A DNA stretch of 64,000 bases from Setoptus koraiensis (Eukaryota; Arthropoda), in contig CM106585.1 in the NCBI GenBank assembly GCA_048013815.1, positions 248,001 through 312,000 on the forward strand. Direction: 5' to 3'. The position numbers and the translations under genes are program-made. Position 1 is the first letter of the stretch, and the number at the start of each line of letters is the position of its first letter. The notes under the pieces are model-generated. The model saw nothing but the letters and a program-made list of their open reading frames with translations, did no database searches and was not told the origin of the DNA. Positions 47,038-58,015 of the stretch are shown in pieces.

Positions 47038-48690
47038 ACAACGACGATGAAATGACATGAAACGAATAGAATAAAATAAAATCAAATTCTCTCGCAACAA
47101 GCAAAAATAGAGCACAAGATTCTCTGTCCGTCTGTTTGTCTATCCCTGGTCAGCAATCTATGATAACATGCTAACCAAAAGCCAGTGACTTTGCCATTCT
47201 ATTGCGACTGGCAACCAATACCAATACCAACACACACACATAGTGGTAATATATTAGATAAACACGCAATAATATAACGGGTGTTAGGCTGGTTAGGTGA
47301 TAGTGATAGTGACATTGCTGTGATAAGCAAAGCAAACGAATATTGCGTTAGCCAGTTTGTGGTTGAAGTGGTTTTCAGTGGTGCACTACATAGGATATAG
47401 CGACACAAAGTTTGTATGTCAAGTGATATATGGTACTTTAGTTAAACAGTGCTATGTTTGTCTAGCAAATAGATTAGATTCAACAAAAAGCAAGCCACCG
47501 TTCTATTGCAAACGACAATTTTATTTTATTTTACTTCACCTACTTGATTGTCTTTGAACCTGTGTGGTTGCGTGCTTATGCGTATATGATACGCCTAAGC
47601 ATTCATACATGCAAACATAAGCAAAGAATAAAAGCTATCCATTTAATCAATATACACTATTAATCTTCGACTAACAACCAGCATAACATAGCCATTCGAT
47701 GTTGGTGCACGCTATATGAGACAAGCAAATCAATTGAATCAGAAACAAGTGACAGTAATAAACAATGTCCGACAACATTATACAAATGACACTGTCACAT
47801 TGTGTAACTTTTGGCCAATTCTTCATTTTGAAATGTTGTTCGATTTAAATTAATAATGACACACAATAATAAAGTCTATGTGTTTATCATTGGCTTGATC
47901 TATGTTGTCTGATCACAGTGTGTGGTTGTGTATGGCTGGGCTTTCACATTATTACAAATAACAAACTATACAAACTATGTAAAACTGCAAATTGCAAATT
48001 GAAAATAATTATTAATTTCACTAGCAACTTGTACAGGATTTAGAGTTACTTGTGAGATGATAATATGCACACGACTAGAGACGCTCGAAGGCGTTATAAT
48101 GAAGAGGAAATTGATAACACAAGTCGGTGTTTTGTGCTGTTGTCCTCTATACTATAGCTTTAGAGTATATAGCTTGCAAAAAGTAGATCGGTATAGGTAA
48201 CATTAGCAGCCTAACATGACACAACTACTGCATCTATATCACAGTAGTAGTATAATTACATGTGGTGTTAATAATTTGAATGCACTACACTGTATATAGA
48301 CCAAATATTGAATCATTATCGTGATTAACTAGTTGATGTGGATAAGTCGCTTGGTGACAATAATAATAATAATAATAATGATGGAGATGGTAATAGCAAT
48401 TGTTTGTTACAATTACACTTGATCTCACTTTGAATCTTTGGTCTGTCTTGCCAATTGATTATGTTCAGTTGAGCGACATTGTCGCGAGCGAAGTGATTGG
48501 AAAAAGTTATATGATTATCGCCTGATTGCAATGACTTTTTTCAATTATATGCACAGTATGTATCGCCAACAAACAAGCGCGTGCAATGCTGTTAATGCTA
48601 CCAAGTAACAATAGAGTTGTTACAGTTACCAATGGTAAAGAGGAGCATATCTTTGCATATACTATAACCAGGTATAACTATGCCAGAGGT

Positions 48691-48808
48691 AATTTGAGTT
48701 GCTTACTGGCGGCTGCCAGTAAGCAACTCAAATTAAAGCCAGTTTTGCCACCGACAAGTGTTAGATTTGAGCTCAAGCTTGAGATTTGAGTCCAGCTCAA
48801 GTCTAACA
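48691..48808. repeat. Two tandem near-perfect hairpins
   Basis: The first is a perfect 20-base inverted repeat (48691-48710 and 48715-48734) with only 4 bases between. The second has 15-base arms with one mismatch (48759-48773 and 48794-48808), with the arm TGTTAGATTTGAGCT. Both share the TTTGAG motif. Confidence 0.8.
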
Positions 48809-49689
48809 CACACAAACGCTTGCTACAACAGACAACAGCGTGGGCGTGAGCACCCCAATGGGGCACCCAGCAATGCAATGGTTCGGCACGAGAATGAGCG
48901 TGGGTGTGAGTGAGACGCATCCTAACACAATGGCTTCACACACTGACTGTGAGCATAATACAAATACATGTACTATGTCTATACTATAGCACTAACGGTC
49001 AATACATTATATACTGCATTAGATGTTCTCTGAGCGGGTGGCCAAACCAACCGTAGAGAAACGAATGGGAGGGGGAGAGGGGGCCAAGGCAAGGAAGAAA
49101 ACGAACGGGTGAATGGGAGCGAGCGAATGGCAATAATAGTTGCTTGACTAAGTTGATGATAGTGCTGATAGGGGAGACCAAGCAAGCAAACAAACACAAA
49201 AGAAGGAGGGTCTCGCATGAACAAGTTTACACATATAGAGCCACTATTGGCAAGATTGGCAATTGCATGTCAGTGAAGGCACACATTCGCTATACGATGC
49301 TGTCATGCTAGATATTCAGTCATATTGGATTATATAAGAACAACACAGACATGCTGTTATGTAATGTATTCGTGCGTGCGCGTTCATGAGGGTAAGAGAG
49401 GGTAATGTAAGATAACGGCACTAACTCTCTGACGTTGTTGTTGTTGATATTATCAAAAAAAAGAGGCCACTCTAATAGGTAGAATATAACCATGAACGGT
49501 GTTACATTCAACCCGATCATGACCTGGCTACATGTGTGGCTGGGTTTGCTGGAACGTTAATCCACTTAGTTTTAATCATGAATAACAGTGACAAAGTGAA
49601 TTTGCCCTGGCCGATCTTTAACGAAATGAAGCGCGCAGCAATCAATTAGATGGTAACTAATAATTAGTCTAGATCGAAAACTACAACAT

Positions 49690-49740
49690 TATTATCCGCT
49701 GACATGGAAATTATGTTAATGTTCGCATTAAAGATATTCG

Positions 49741-49778
<38 letters not shown>

Positions 49779-50773
49779 GCTATCATAGACCACAACAGTT
49801 TACACAATTGCAACACATGATAATACTATCATTTGTGTCATTCTAAAAACAATTCTTCTGCCAGTTTAGTTTCAGCATTTAATTAAATTCTCTTCTTTCT
49901 CAACTAGAATCAAATGCGATCGACACACCTAACATAAGTATAGTAATTACAACTTTTCATCATTTTAATTTTATTATAACATAATAATAACTAGATTGCC
50001 GTTACTGTATCATGTTGTGTTTGTGAAACTCTCTGTCGAGTTAGATAGTAATGTGTGACGTAAAGATTTTGAAGGCATAGTTTGCAATGAAGATGGCAAA
50101 AATAATTTGTACCAACTGATAACTGTCTCACTTAATTCTAAATCATCAATACTTATTTGCGCTATTCCCATGAAATTCTTTTTGTCCATCTTACCAAAGT
50201 TACCCCAAACGATGCTCTTTGTTATGTACATACAATAATTTCAATCATCAAATATTAATGATAACAATGATAAAGTAAAATGTACATGTAATTAGTAGAA
50301 TGTAATAACAATAATGGCGCTACCAGTTAATGCACCTATGATTCATTTATACTCACTTGCAAAATACAACCATGATAATCTTCGTGGAATGTCAATTGTT
50401 GCTGAAATAACGGATCTAGTGTTCTTTTTGTAGACAAGGTAGTCTTTGCCTTAGCCAAACATTTTCTATTCTTCACTAGATATAATTTCACATAAGTTGC
50501 TATAGGAGATATAAAAAAACAAATAATGTTAGCCATAGGGTGAATATTGTATAGTCGCAAAATTATGTTGTCATTCAACTGCAATCAGTTCAATGGTGTT
50601 CATCAATAACACTTACTTGGTATAATCTTATTGGCTTTAGAAGCCAATTTTCTTGCTCTTATCACTTCCACTTCCAAATTGCCTCGCCTATCACAAAGAC
50701 TCAATTGAATATCACCTAAATAAGGCGAGGCCAAACCCTGTCGACTTATCATCTGTCCTTTACCGAGACCTTC
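49690..50773. repeat. Inverted duplication, arm 1 (covers RIM C2B exons)
   Basis: The reverse complement of this 1084-base segment recurs at 56950-58015. The only differences I found are 13 versus 7 TTG/CAA units (near 49741-49779) and at least two single-base differences, in intron/flank DNA. One edge lies inside a coding exon, the other downstream of the gene. Confidence 0.95.
49969..49974 (-). terminator. RIM polyadenylation signal AATAAA
   Basis: Canonical hexamer about 36 bases after the RIM stop codon on the minus strand. It is duplicated in the inverted copy near 57749-57754. Confidence 0.55.
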
Positions 50774-53700
50774 AATGAAATTCATCGATGTCAATTCGTC
50801 GGAGTGTTGCTTGAATGCAACATTTGACCAACTTCAACAATTTTTTAAATGTTGATTTAAATTTGAAGATTAAATAGATATTATAGTTAACATGCATCAG
50901 TTAGTGATAGTTATAACAAACTATTTAGATAGATCTACTGATTTCGACTTTGAGTTTCTTTATACTCACTTTGAGGAACTATCGCCGCTCATACTACTCT
51001 CTCCTTCACTCACGCTACTACCTTGTTTAACTAGACGCCTAGCATCTATAGGCACTACCTCCTCACTTCTGTGAACACTAAATGATGTCACTTGTTTCTT
51101 CCGAAATCCTAATCTATTTTTGGTTCCTGAATTTTCAACGTAATTAGAAAAATACTCGATATTAATCACTCATTATATTACCTGACTTGGCGTAGTTTAG
51201 CATAATAGAGTTCGTAACATATTTCATGAATTGAATCTGTCTACTTCTGTCAAAGCAATGAAATTGCAAATTACCTGTCATGCTCAATTGTGTGGCGCTG
51301 TTGCTCTTTTTCGTCAAGCCGCTTGGATTTGTTTGATCGGTTTGATCATTATGAGATTTAGGTCCATTTGAACTATCTGATCGTGTATTGAAGGCGTCAA
51401 ATGGGGCCGCTGATCTTGAGGACTGTCATGGATCAAGTTGGAAATATTGAGTTTAAAGAAGATCTTTATGAGTTATGATACCACTATTATCAGTTGACAA
51501 TCGAACATATGACTGAATTTTAGAAAGCTAGTCCAGTTGTAGTCAATCGAAAGAATAATCTCAATCAAAAATATAGAAAACTGTTATTTCTAGAGGAGTG
51601 CATAAATTCTGACGATTAATGTACACAAAACGGTAAAGAACATGTACCATACCCATACCAATATAGTATGTGTAGTGTTTCAAAAATGGGAGCGATAAAA
51701 AAAGGAAATTGGTTATTCGTAGCAAAATATATAGGCTCTTACTTTTGCTGTTGAAGCTAATTGAAGCGCGGAACCAGTTGTCGAATGATAATGAGATGGC
51801 GACGTGTCAGAAATACGGACATTACGTTGAGGTTGTTCCGTTAATAAGCTCGATTTACTACCCACACTGGTTAGACCTTTACGTAACTGATGGTGATGAT
51901 GATGTTGTTGCTGTTGCTGTCGTAATTGTTGTTCGTGGTGACCACTAGAGGGAGATCTTGGCTGTAAACTAGAGACATCGTCATTAGATCGGCTTACTAA
52001 ATGTCCACGAAGTATATTAGAAGTTGTGTTGTTTGTTATCGGGTGAGCTGTCTTGCTACTTGCAGGCATCGTTGTATCATTTTTTTCATATAAATGGGAA
52101 ATGTTGTCGTTGGCATCGACCAAAGTATCACTGTTAATATTCGTTTGATTATTACAACCGGCATAATCATTGTAATTATTAACTTGTGATCTATCCATGA
52201 TATTGTTATTGGTGTTTGTTTGATTGATTAATAAAGCATTTTGATTAGAGCTCATTAAGTTTCTACCATCAGACCAATTTTGTTCAAATTTCGTCCCATC
52301 AGTGTGATGGGAGGAAAGATCTTTTTTGATAAGATCAGGATGCATAATGTCCCCACTTATGTGTATGTCATTCAATGAATTGTGTATTGAATTTTTTCTA
52401 TTGCAGCCTAGATTTCTTTGATCTTTTTCATCTTGACTAATAGCATTAAACTGTTCTAACCTGAATGATTCATGTGCACTTCCTATCTTGTTCGTATGTT
52501 GTCTATTATGTTGTGCAAAATGATTGCGATTGCTGCCATGATTAGTTAATTGTTGATCGATGCTCATTAAGCCAGCTCTAGTAGCTATACTTGATCCACA
52601 ATCATGTTCTGGATTATATTGACTAAGTGAATCAATTGGAGCAGAATGGATAGAGCTAAGATGATGATGAGGACTCATATCAGATTTAGTCTTAGCCATG
52701 TTATAATAACTTGACTGATGTTGACTAGTTGTTGAGCTTGCTAGAGCCATTTGTTGTTGTTGTTGTTGCTGCTGCTGATAACTATCGTTTGGGGCCGAAT
52801 CGTATATACTATGTTGATCTATAGACAATGATTGCACAACCGATCTGTTATGATGATGTGATTGATGTCTAATGGGCGATACATTCGATGAGAACATTGC
52901 TGTTGATGATGAAGATGCCGCTTCTAATCTGCCACAAGTGCCAGATGATATTGTATTTTGTGTCACTAATGGATGCGGTTGATGCCTAGTATGTTGTTGC
53001 TGTTGATGAGTATAATCGCTGTTATTACGAACGGATGTAGAAGGGCTTGCTGAGTAATTGGTTGTACTATTGTAGGTGGCAGCACTGTCGCTGTTGTGTG
53101 ACACTCCAGAAGATAGATGTGTCGTTCTAGGGGCGACATGAGCATGAAATATGCGTGTATTGGGACCATACAAATGGCGCGTATTTAATTCACTGTCGCT
53201 GGACATTCCACTGATATAGTTATCATCGTTATCATGAATGAGAGATCTACTATTTGATTGTTGTTGATATAGGCGCTTGTTGTCTTGTTGTTTGTATTGA
53301 CCAATGTCAAACAGAGAATGTTGTTGCTGTTGATTTATCTGTATGGGCGGCGATGAAGATCGTTGTTGGATGGAGGCCATATAGGACGATGAGGCAGACG
53401 AGGATGGTCTTGGTGATGATTGTTGGTGTTGAGCTAGAATCAAATTATTTCGATGCGACGGAGAGGTCGTTAAATAATCCTGTGAGGCCATACGATTTAA
53501 TCTATGATAAGGTGGAAGTATTCTTTGACGAGATTGATTGGGCATTAATGCATGCTGCTGTTGTTGCTTGTGTAAATTGGTAACATTGCTGCATTGAACT
53601 ACTCCTCCACCCATAGCCAACATGTGCTGTTGCTGTTGTTGCTGATGATGATGTTGGCTAGTTTCTTGTAAATCTAGACTAGTTTGTTGACACATCTTTG

Positions 53701-54376
53701 AGTTGTGTTGATTATGATGGCCAGCCATCAGGAAGCCGCTGGGCTGAATATTGAAAGCCACTGTATTGTGTCCCATATTGGTTGATCGTGATGACAAATC
53801 AGCTATTGTAACATTTGCAGAATTTGCATCAGATAAGGACATTGAATTTTGAACAAACATTGCACCATCTTGGCTAGTGTTATTGTTGTTTGGGCCAAGC
53901 CCACTAGACAGTTGCGGTAACATATAAGCACCGCTTGAGGTTGAAGATGATATATTGCTAGATTGTTGGACATCATGTGATAAATTACCAATAGCTATCT
54001 GACGTTGACCTAACAATTGTGGCACCTGAGGCAGTTGTCGCTGTTTTTTAGTATTACTAATTGATTGTTGCTGATGTTGTTGACCATAAACATTATCGGA
54101 TGTCGTTTGTTGTTGCTGCTGTTGTTGTTGTATAGATGTCATATTAGTCTGTTGTTGACTGTTATTATTATTATTACTGATATTAGATGATTGAATGTTA
54201 AGATTGTGCATGTTATGGTGCAAATAGGCGGCTGCTGTTATGGCATTAGCTGAGCATTTAAATGATCGTTGTTGTTGTTGTTGCTGCAGTTGTATATTAT
54301 TATTAATGGTAGCATTATCATTACTATTATTATCAATTTTGTCGCTGTGATTTAATTTTTTCTTATATTCATTCAT
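50010..54376 (-). CDS. Rim: RIM (Rab3-interacting active-zone scaffold), 3' part with C2B domain
   Basis: RIM organises synaptic vesicle docking and calcium channels at active zones. Exons on the minus strand are 54376-51743, 51422-51275, 51126-50970, 50831-50617, 50499-50357 and 50216-50010, all with consensus GT-AG sites and matching phases, giving about 1167 residues from the first ATG. The first exon is a disordered linker, very rich in Gln, Asn, His and Ser. Exons two to four carry the conserved pre-C2B block (KKSNSATQLSMTG, NRLGFRKK, FSVHRSEEVVP, DARRLVKQGSS). Exons four to six encode C2B: GKGQMISRQGLASPYLGDIQ, LEVEVIRARKLASK, YVKLYLVKNRK, TLDPLFQQQLTF, SIVWGNFGKMDKKNFMG and VISWYKLFLPSSL, then a short C-terminal tail. 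The zinc finger, PDZ and C2A domains are absent upstream on this strand. Either they lie outside the window or this is a short gamma-like form. The region upstream of ATG 54376 is open for only about 25 codons. Confidence 0.92.
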
Positions 54377-55623
54377 AGCATAAGTGAGATGATGATCATC
54401 ATTGTTTGTCGTTGGACGTCCATCATATATGATATCATTATCATATAATTATTTCGATTGTTGTTGCTATTGTTATTCTCGAATTGGTTTAAAACTGGTG
54501 TAGACAGACCATCATCCAAATGGAATTAATTCCAGTTATTTTCACTTGTCATAACTCAAAAAATTACTGTAATATTTAGTGTTCCGTGTATTGCCAATAT
54601 GTATAGCGCCGATGGAAGCTATTTGGCGCCAATCTGAGTGTAATGTTGACAATCTTTGTTTTATTTGTCTGCTTTGTCGTATGGTCACTAGGTTGTTACC
54701 ATCATTTTCTTGTATTTGAAGCTAGTATTTGTTCTTGTTCTTGTTTTTATTTATATTTATTTAATTTTGATTTGATTGACATTATGACTTCTCATATGAT
54801 CTAAACGAGCTTGTGCAATCCGTCCACTATATCACAATTATTATTGAATAACAACAACACCTACAGCACATATGATATCTAATAGTTGGTTGCTTTTATA
54901 ACTGTGTGCTATAATAATATAATATTATTATTAGTGATGTCTTTTATATTGGAATTGATGGTATTGATAGAGGTGGTAACAACAACAGTTTTGGTGATGA
55001 AAGAATAATAATTATAAAAATTCGTTGCTTTATCTGCAGCTTACAGTGCAGCCACAGACGACAACTATTACCAATACACACTGGATATAGTGGTTGAGGC
55101 CCCCTTTTGATGATTAGACGAAAGGGGGCACACGCAAATTTGTGCGCAATTGCGTCGAATTGGAACAGGAACAGTGCGGCCCCAATATTGGTATCGGGCT
55201 ATTCTTCACACTCACAATCGACTGTAGCCAATGGTCTATTCCGTTATATGTTCTATCATGATGCATACGATATATAAATATATATACAAACAATATATAT
55301 ACGTATATATATATATATATATATTATACTTTCATTATTATTATTTTATGTTTTATATTATATACTATACAAGTATAGTTGATGTTTCAGTTTTGGTTTT
55401 CCCTTAGTGGACGAGAACATGGGTATTGAGTCGTGGTGGTTGTTGCTTGCAACCAAGCGACTCATCAACAGCTACAATCAAGTCCATGACTCCATTATAT
55501 TGACGCGACTATATGTGCGACACGATTAGATCGACCATCGTCGTTGTTGGTTGGTCCTCTCTTACAGTTACAAACACAAATGCATTTGTTGTTATTGCCG
55601 TCGTCGTTGCTGTTGTTTTTGTC

Positions 55624-55660
<37 letters not shown>

Positions 55661-55663
55661 TTT

Positions 55664-55722
<59 letters not shown>

Positions 55723-55986
55723 GTACTCTTAGTTTACTTCCAGTCACTAGTCACAATTCTCGAGTCTCTAGGGACAAGATACAAAAACAGTAAAAGCTGC
55801 ATAGATGTCCGCAGTTTCTATTAATCTGTTGGCACAATTGCCAATTGCAGTTATTTCGGTTGCTTCCCCCTTACTTACAAGGCTCATCCGCTTAGCACCA
55901 GCGAGTCGTGAGTGTGTGTGTAACATTGGTGCACTACCGCTATTCGGCACAATAGTACGCCATTGCGCAAGGGTTGGCGCAAGCAA
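54377..55986. other. Upstream flank of the RIM frame
   Basis: AT-rich, with a GCCCCCTTT...AAAGGGGGC hairpin (55099-55129), a TA tract near 55300-55325 and a long TTG tract (55620-55724). No exon is recognised on either strand. It may contain RIM intron or promoter sequence. Confidence 0.5.
55620..55724. repeat. (TTG)n microsatellite
   Basis: About 35 TTG units with a few TTT/TCG/TGA interruptions. The poly-Val and poly-Leu frames over it are artefacts. Confidence 0.95.
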
Positions 55987-56192
55987 TTGCACGTTATAAA
56001 GGGCGGCCGCTAATAGATGGCCAGCTGAAAGCGCACACTGCGCGCAACAATTGCGCGTTTCGCAGCTTTGTCTTCGGTAAGAACTGGCACAGAAAGTCAA
56101 AATCGCCGCGTGAAATGCACTGTGGAAGGCAGCGTAGTCTCTTCAGTTCAAATGTCCATCTATTAGCGGACACCCTTTATAATAACGTGCAA
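55987..56192. mobile_element. Possible MITE remnant with 43-46 base inverted ends
   Basis: The left arm 55987-56029 (TTGCACGTTATAAAGGGCGG...) and the reverse complement of 56147-56192 share TTGCACGTTA, TAAAGGG and CCGCTAATAGATGG. The arms differ by a 3-base insertion and several substitutions. No clear target duplication was found, so family and exact borders are uncertain. Confidence 0.4.
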
Positions 56193-56417
56193 TGATAAAC
56201 AAAAATAAAACGCCTACCATTGCTGTGGCGCTTTGTTGATCTGGCTCGGCGCGAAATAAAGCACGCCAAAATATAGTGGTGCGCAAACGCCTAGAGTGTG
56301 TCCATGTGATAGATTTTGTTGGCACGACGGTTGGTTACACAACATATTCACTTATACAGTAAATAATATAATATAAATATAATATAATAATATTATAAAA
56401 TAATATTAAAAAGTAAA

Positions 56418-56873
56418 ATGTCCTGGATGTCTAGCGCCGACTCTATTTGGGCCTCGCCAAGTGACATAGAGTACTCGAGACGGCGCAGTCAAACAACTAG
56501 CTCAAGCCTAGACAATAAATGTGAATGGATCCTCTCAATTGATGGAAAATACATCGTCGGTTACATATCTGTCATACCCGATCCAAGCACCAACTTTAAT
56601 CTAGGAGCAAACCTTATACAAGGCGGACAATATGGTGCCATTGTTGACCACGTCACGCCAGGAACTGTAGCTAACACAGCTTGCAAGTTGAAGGTTGGCG
56701 ATGAGATCGTTGAATGGAATGGTCATAGTTTCAGGAACAAAAACAACAGTGAAATTGCACAACTAATTGCATCATCGAAATCATGCTCTAGAACAAGGAT
56801 AGTGGCCGTGAGATCAAATAACAATCTCATAGATTTGACTAGTGTTGCATCTAGTCCGACAATGAGCAAATAA
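56418..56873 (+). CDS. RIM-type PDZ domain reading frame
   Basis: A 151-residue frame, ATG to TAA, without introns. After a Ser-rich start (MSWMSSADSIW, YSRRRSQTTSSSLDN) comes CEWILSIDGKYIVGYISVIP, LGANLIQGGQYGAIVDHVTP and KLKVGDEIVEWNGHSFRN, then EIAQLIASSK and RIVAVRSN. Order and spacing match the RIM PDZ, which has a W-x-x-x-x-DG-x-x-x-G lead-in, GG-x-x-GA-x-I-x-x-V-x-x-G and GDE-x-x-EWNG. It lies on the + strand, 77 bases before the inverted copy of the RIM C2B exons, whereas the RIM gene itself is on the minus strand. It could be the start of a small rearranged RIM paralogue, an exon from an inverted piece of the same gene, or an assembly join. No good donor was seen linking it to the C2B copy. 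Confidence 0.65.
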   Translation: MSWMSSADSIWASPSDIEYSRRRSQTTSSSLDNKCEWILSIDGKYIVGYISVIPDPSTNFNLGANLIQGGQYGAIVDHVTPGTVANTACKLKVGDEIVEWNGHSFRNKNNSEIAQLIASSKSCSRTRIVAVRSNNNLIDLTSVASSPTMSK

Positions 56874-56882
56874 ATTATAGAT

Positions 56883-57713
56883 CCATGTCACAGCTCAAAC
56901 ACACTTTATCTTGTTGTCATTATCACTTCGAATGACAAGACTTTACTTCGAAGGTCTCGGTAAAGGACAGATGATAAGTCGACAGGGTTTGGCCTCGCCT
57001 TATTTAGGTGATATTCAATTGAGTCTTTGTGATAGGCGAGGCAATTTGGAAGTGGAAGTGATAAGAGCAAGAAAATTGGCTTCTAAAGCCAATAAGATTA
57101 TACCAAGTAAGTGTTATTGATGAACACCATTGAACTGATTGCAGTTGAATGACAACATAATTTTGCGACTATACAATATTCACCCTATGGCTAACATTAT
57201 TTGTTTTTTTATATCTCCTATAGCAACTTATGTGAAATTATATCTAGTGAAGAATAGAAAATGTTTGGCTAAGGCAAAGACTACCTTGTCTACAAAAAGA
57301 ACACTAGATCCGTTATTTCAGCAACAATTGACATTCCACGAAGATTATCATGGTTGTATTTTGCAAGTGAGTATAAATGAATCATAGGTGCATTAACTGG
57401 TAGCGCCATTATTGTTATTACATTCTACTAATTACATGTACATTTTACTTTATCGTTGTTATCATTAATATTTGATGATTGAAATTATTGTATGTACATA
57501 ACAAAGAGCATCGTTTGGGGTAACTTTGGTAAGATGGACAAAAAGAATTTCATGGGAATAGCGCAAATAAGTATTGATGATTTAGAATTAAGTGAGACAG
57601 TTATCAGTTGGTACAAATTATTTTTGCCATCTTCATTGCAAACTATGCCTTCAAAATCTTTACGTCACACATTACTATCTAACTCGACAGAGAGTTTCAC
57701 AAACACAACATGA
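56883..57713 (+). pseudogene. Inverted copy of RIM C2B exons
   Basis: Duplicate of the last three RIM exons in opposite orientation: exon up to 57106, then 57224-57366 and 57507-57713 with the same splice sites and an identical predicted protein (GKGQMISRQGLASPYLGDIQ to the stop). The copy of the first of these exons is cut at 56950. The new upstream sequence supplies an in-frame ATG at 56929 (MTRLYFEGLGKGQ), so a C2B-only protein of about 150-160 residues could be made, but I see no linker, no Gln-rich exon and no evident promoter. Called pseudogene only because it is a partial copy; the coding sequence itself is intact. Confidence 0.6.
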
Positions 57714-58015
57714 TACAGTAACGGTAATCTAGTTATTATTATGTTATAATAAAATTAAAATGATGAAAAGTTGTAATTACTATACTTATGTTAGGTGTGT
57801 CGATCGCATTTGATTCTAGTTGAGAAAGAAGAGAATTTAATTAAATGCTGAAACTAAACTGGCAGAAGAATTGTTTTTAGAATGACACAAATGATAGTGT
57901 TATCATGTGTTGCAATTGTGTAAACTGTTGTGGTCTATGATAGCAACAACAACAACAACAACAACGAATATCTTTAATGCGAACATTAACATAATTTCCA
58001 TGTCAGCGGATAATA
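56950..58015. repeat. Inverted duplication, arm 2
   Basis: Reverse complement of 49690-50773, with 7 instead of 13 CAA units (which accounts exactly for the 18-base length difference) and at least two single-base differences. Its right edge at 58015 passes directly into the composite repeat island. Confidence 0.95.

Larger units (their letters stand above)
39561..49689. other. Gene-poor AT-rich region with simple repeats
   Basis: Ten kilobases without a recognisable exon. It holds a CAA tract (45586-45651), short tandem repeats (46338-46393, 46961-47037), a GA tract near 42808-42822, an AAT tract near 48360 and a pair of strong hairpins (48691-48808). It borders the 3' end of RIM. Confidence 0.55.

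Noticed and set aside
55513-55824. Poly-Val and poly-Leu frames
   Set aside because: Arise from the TTG microsatellite at 55620-55724.
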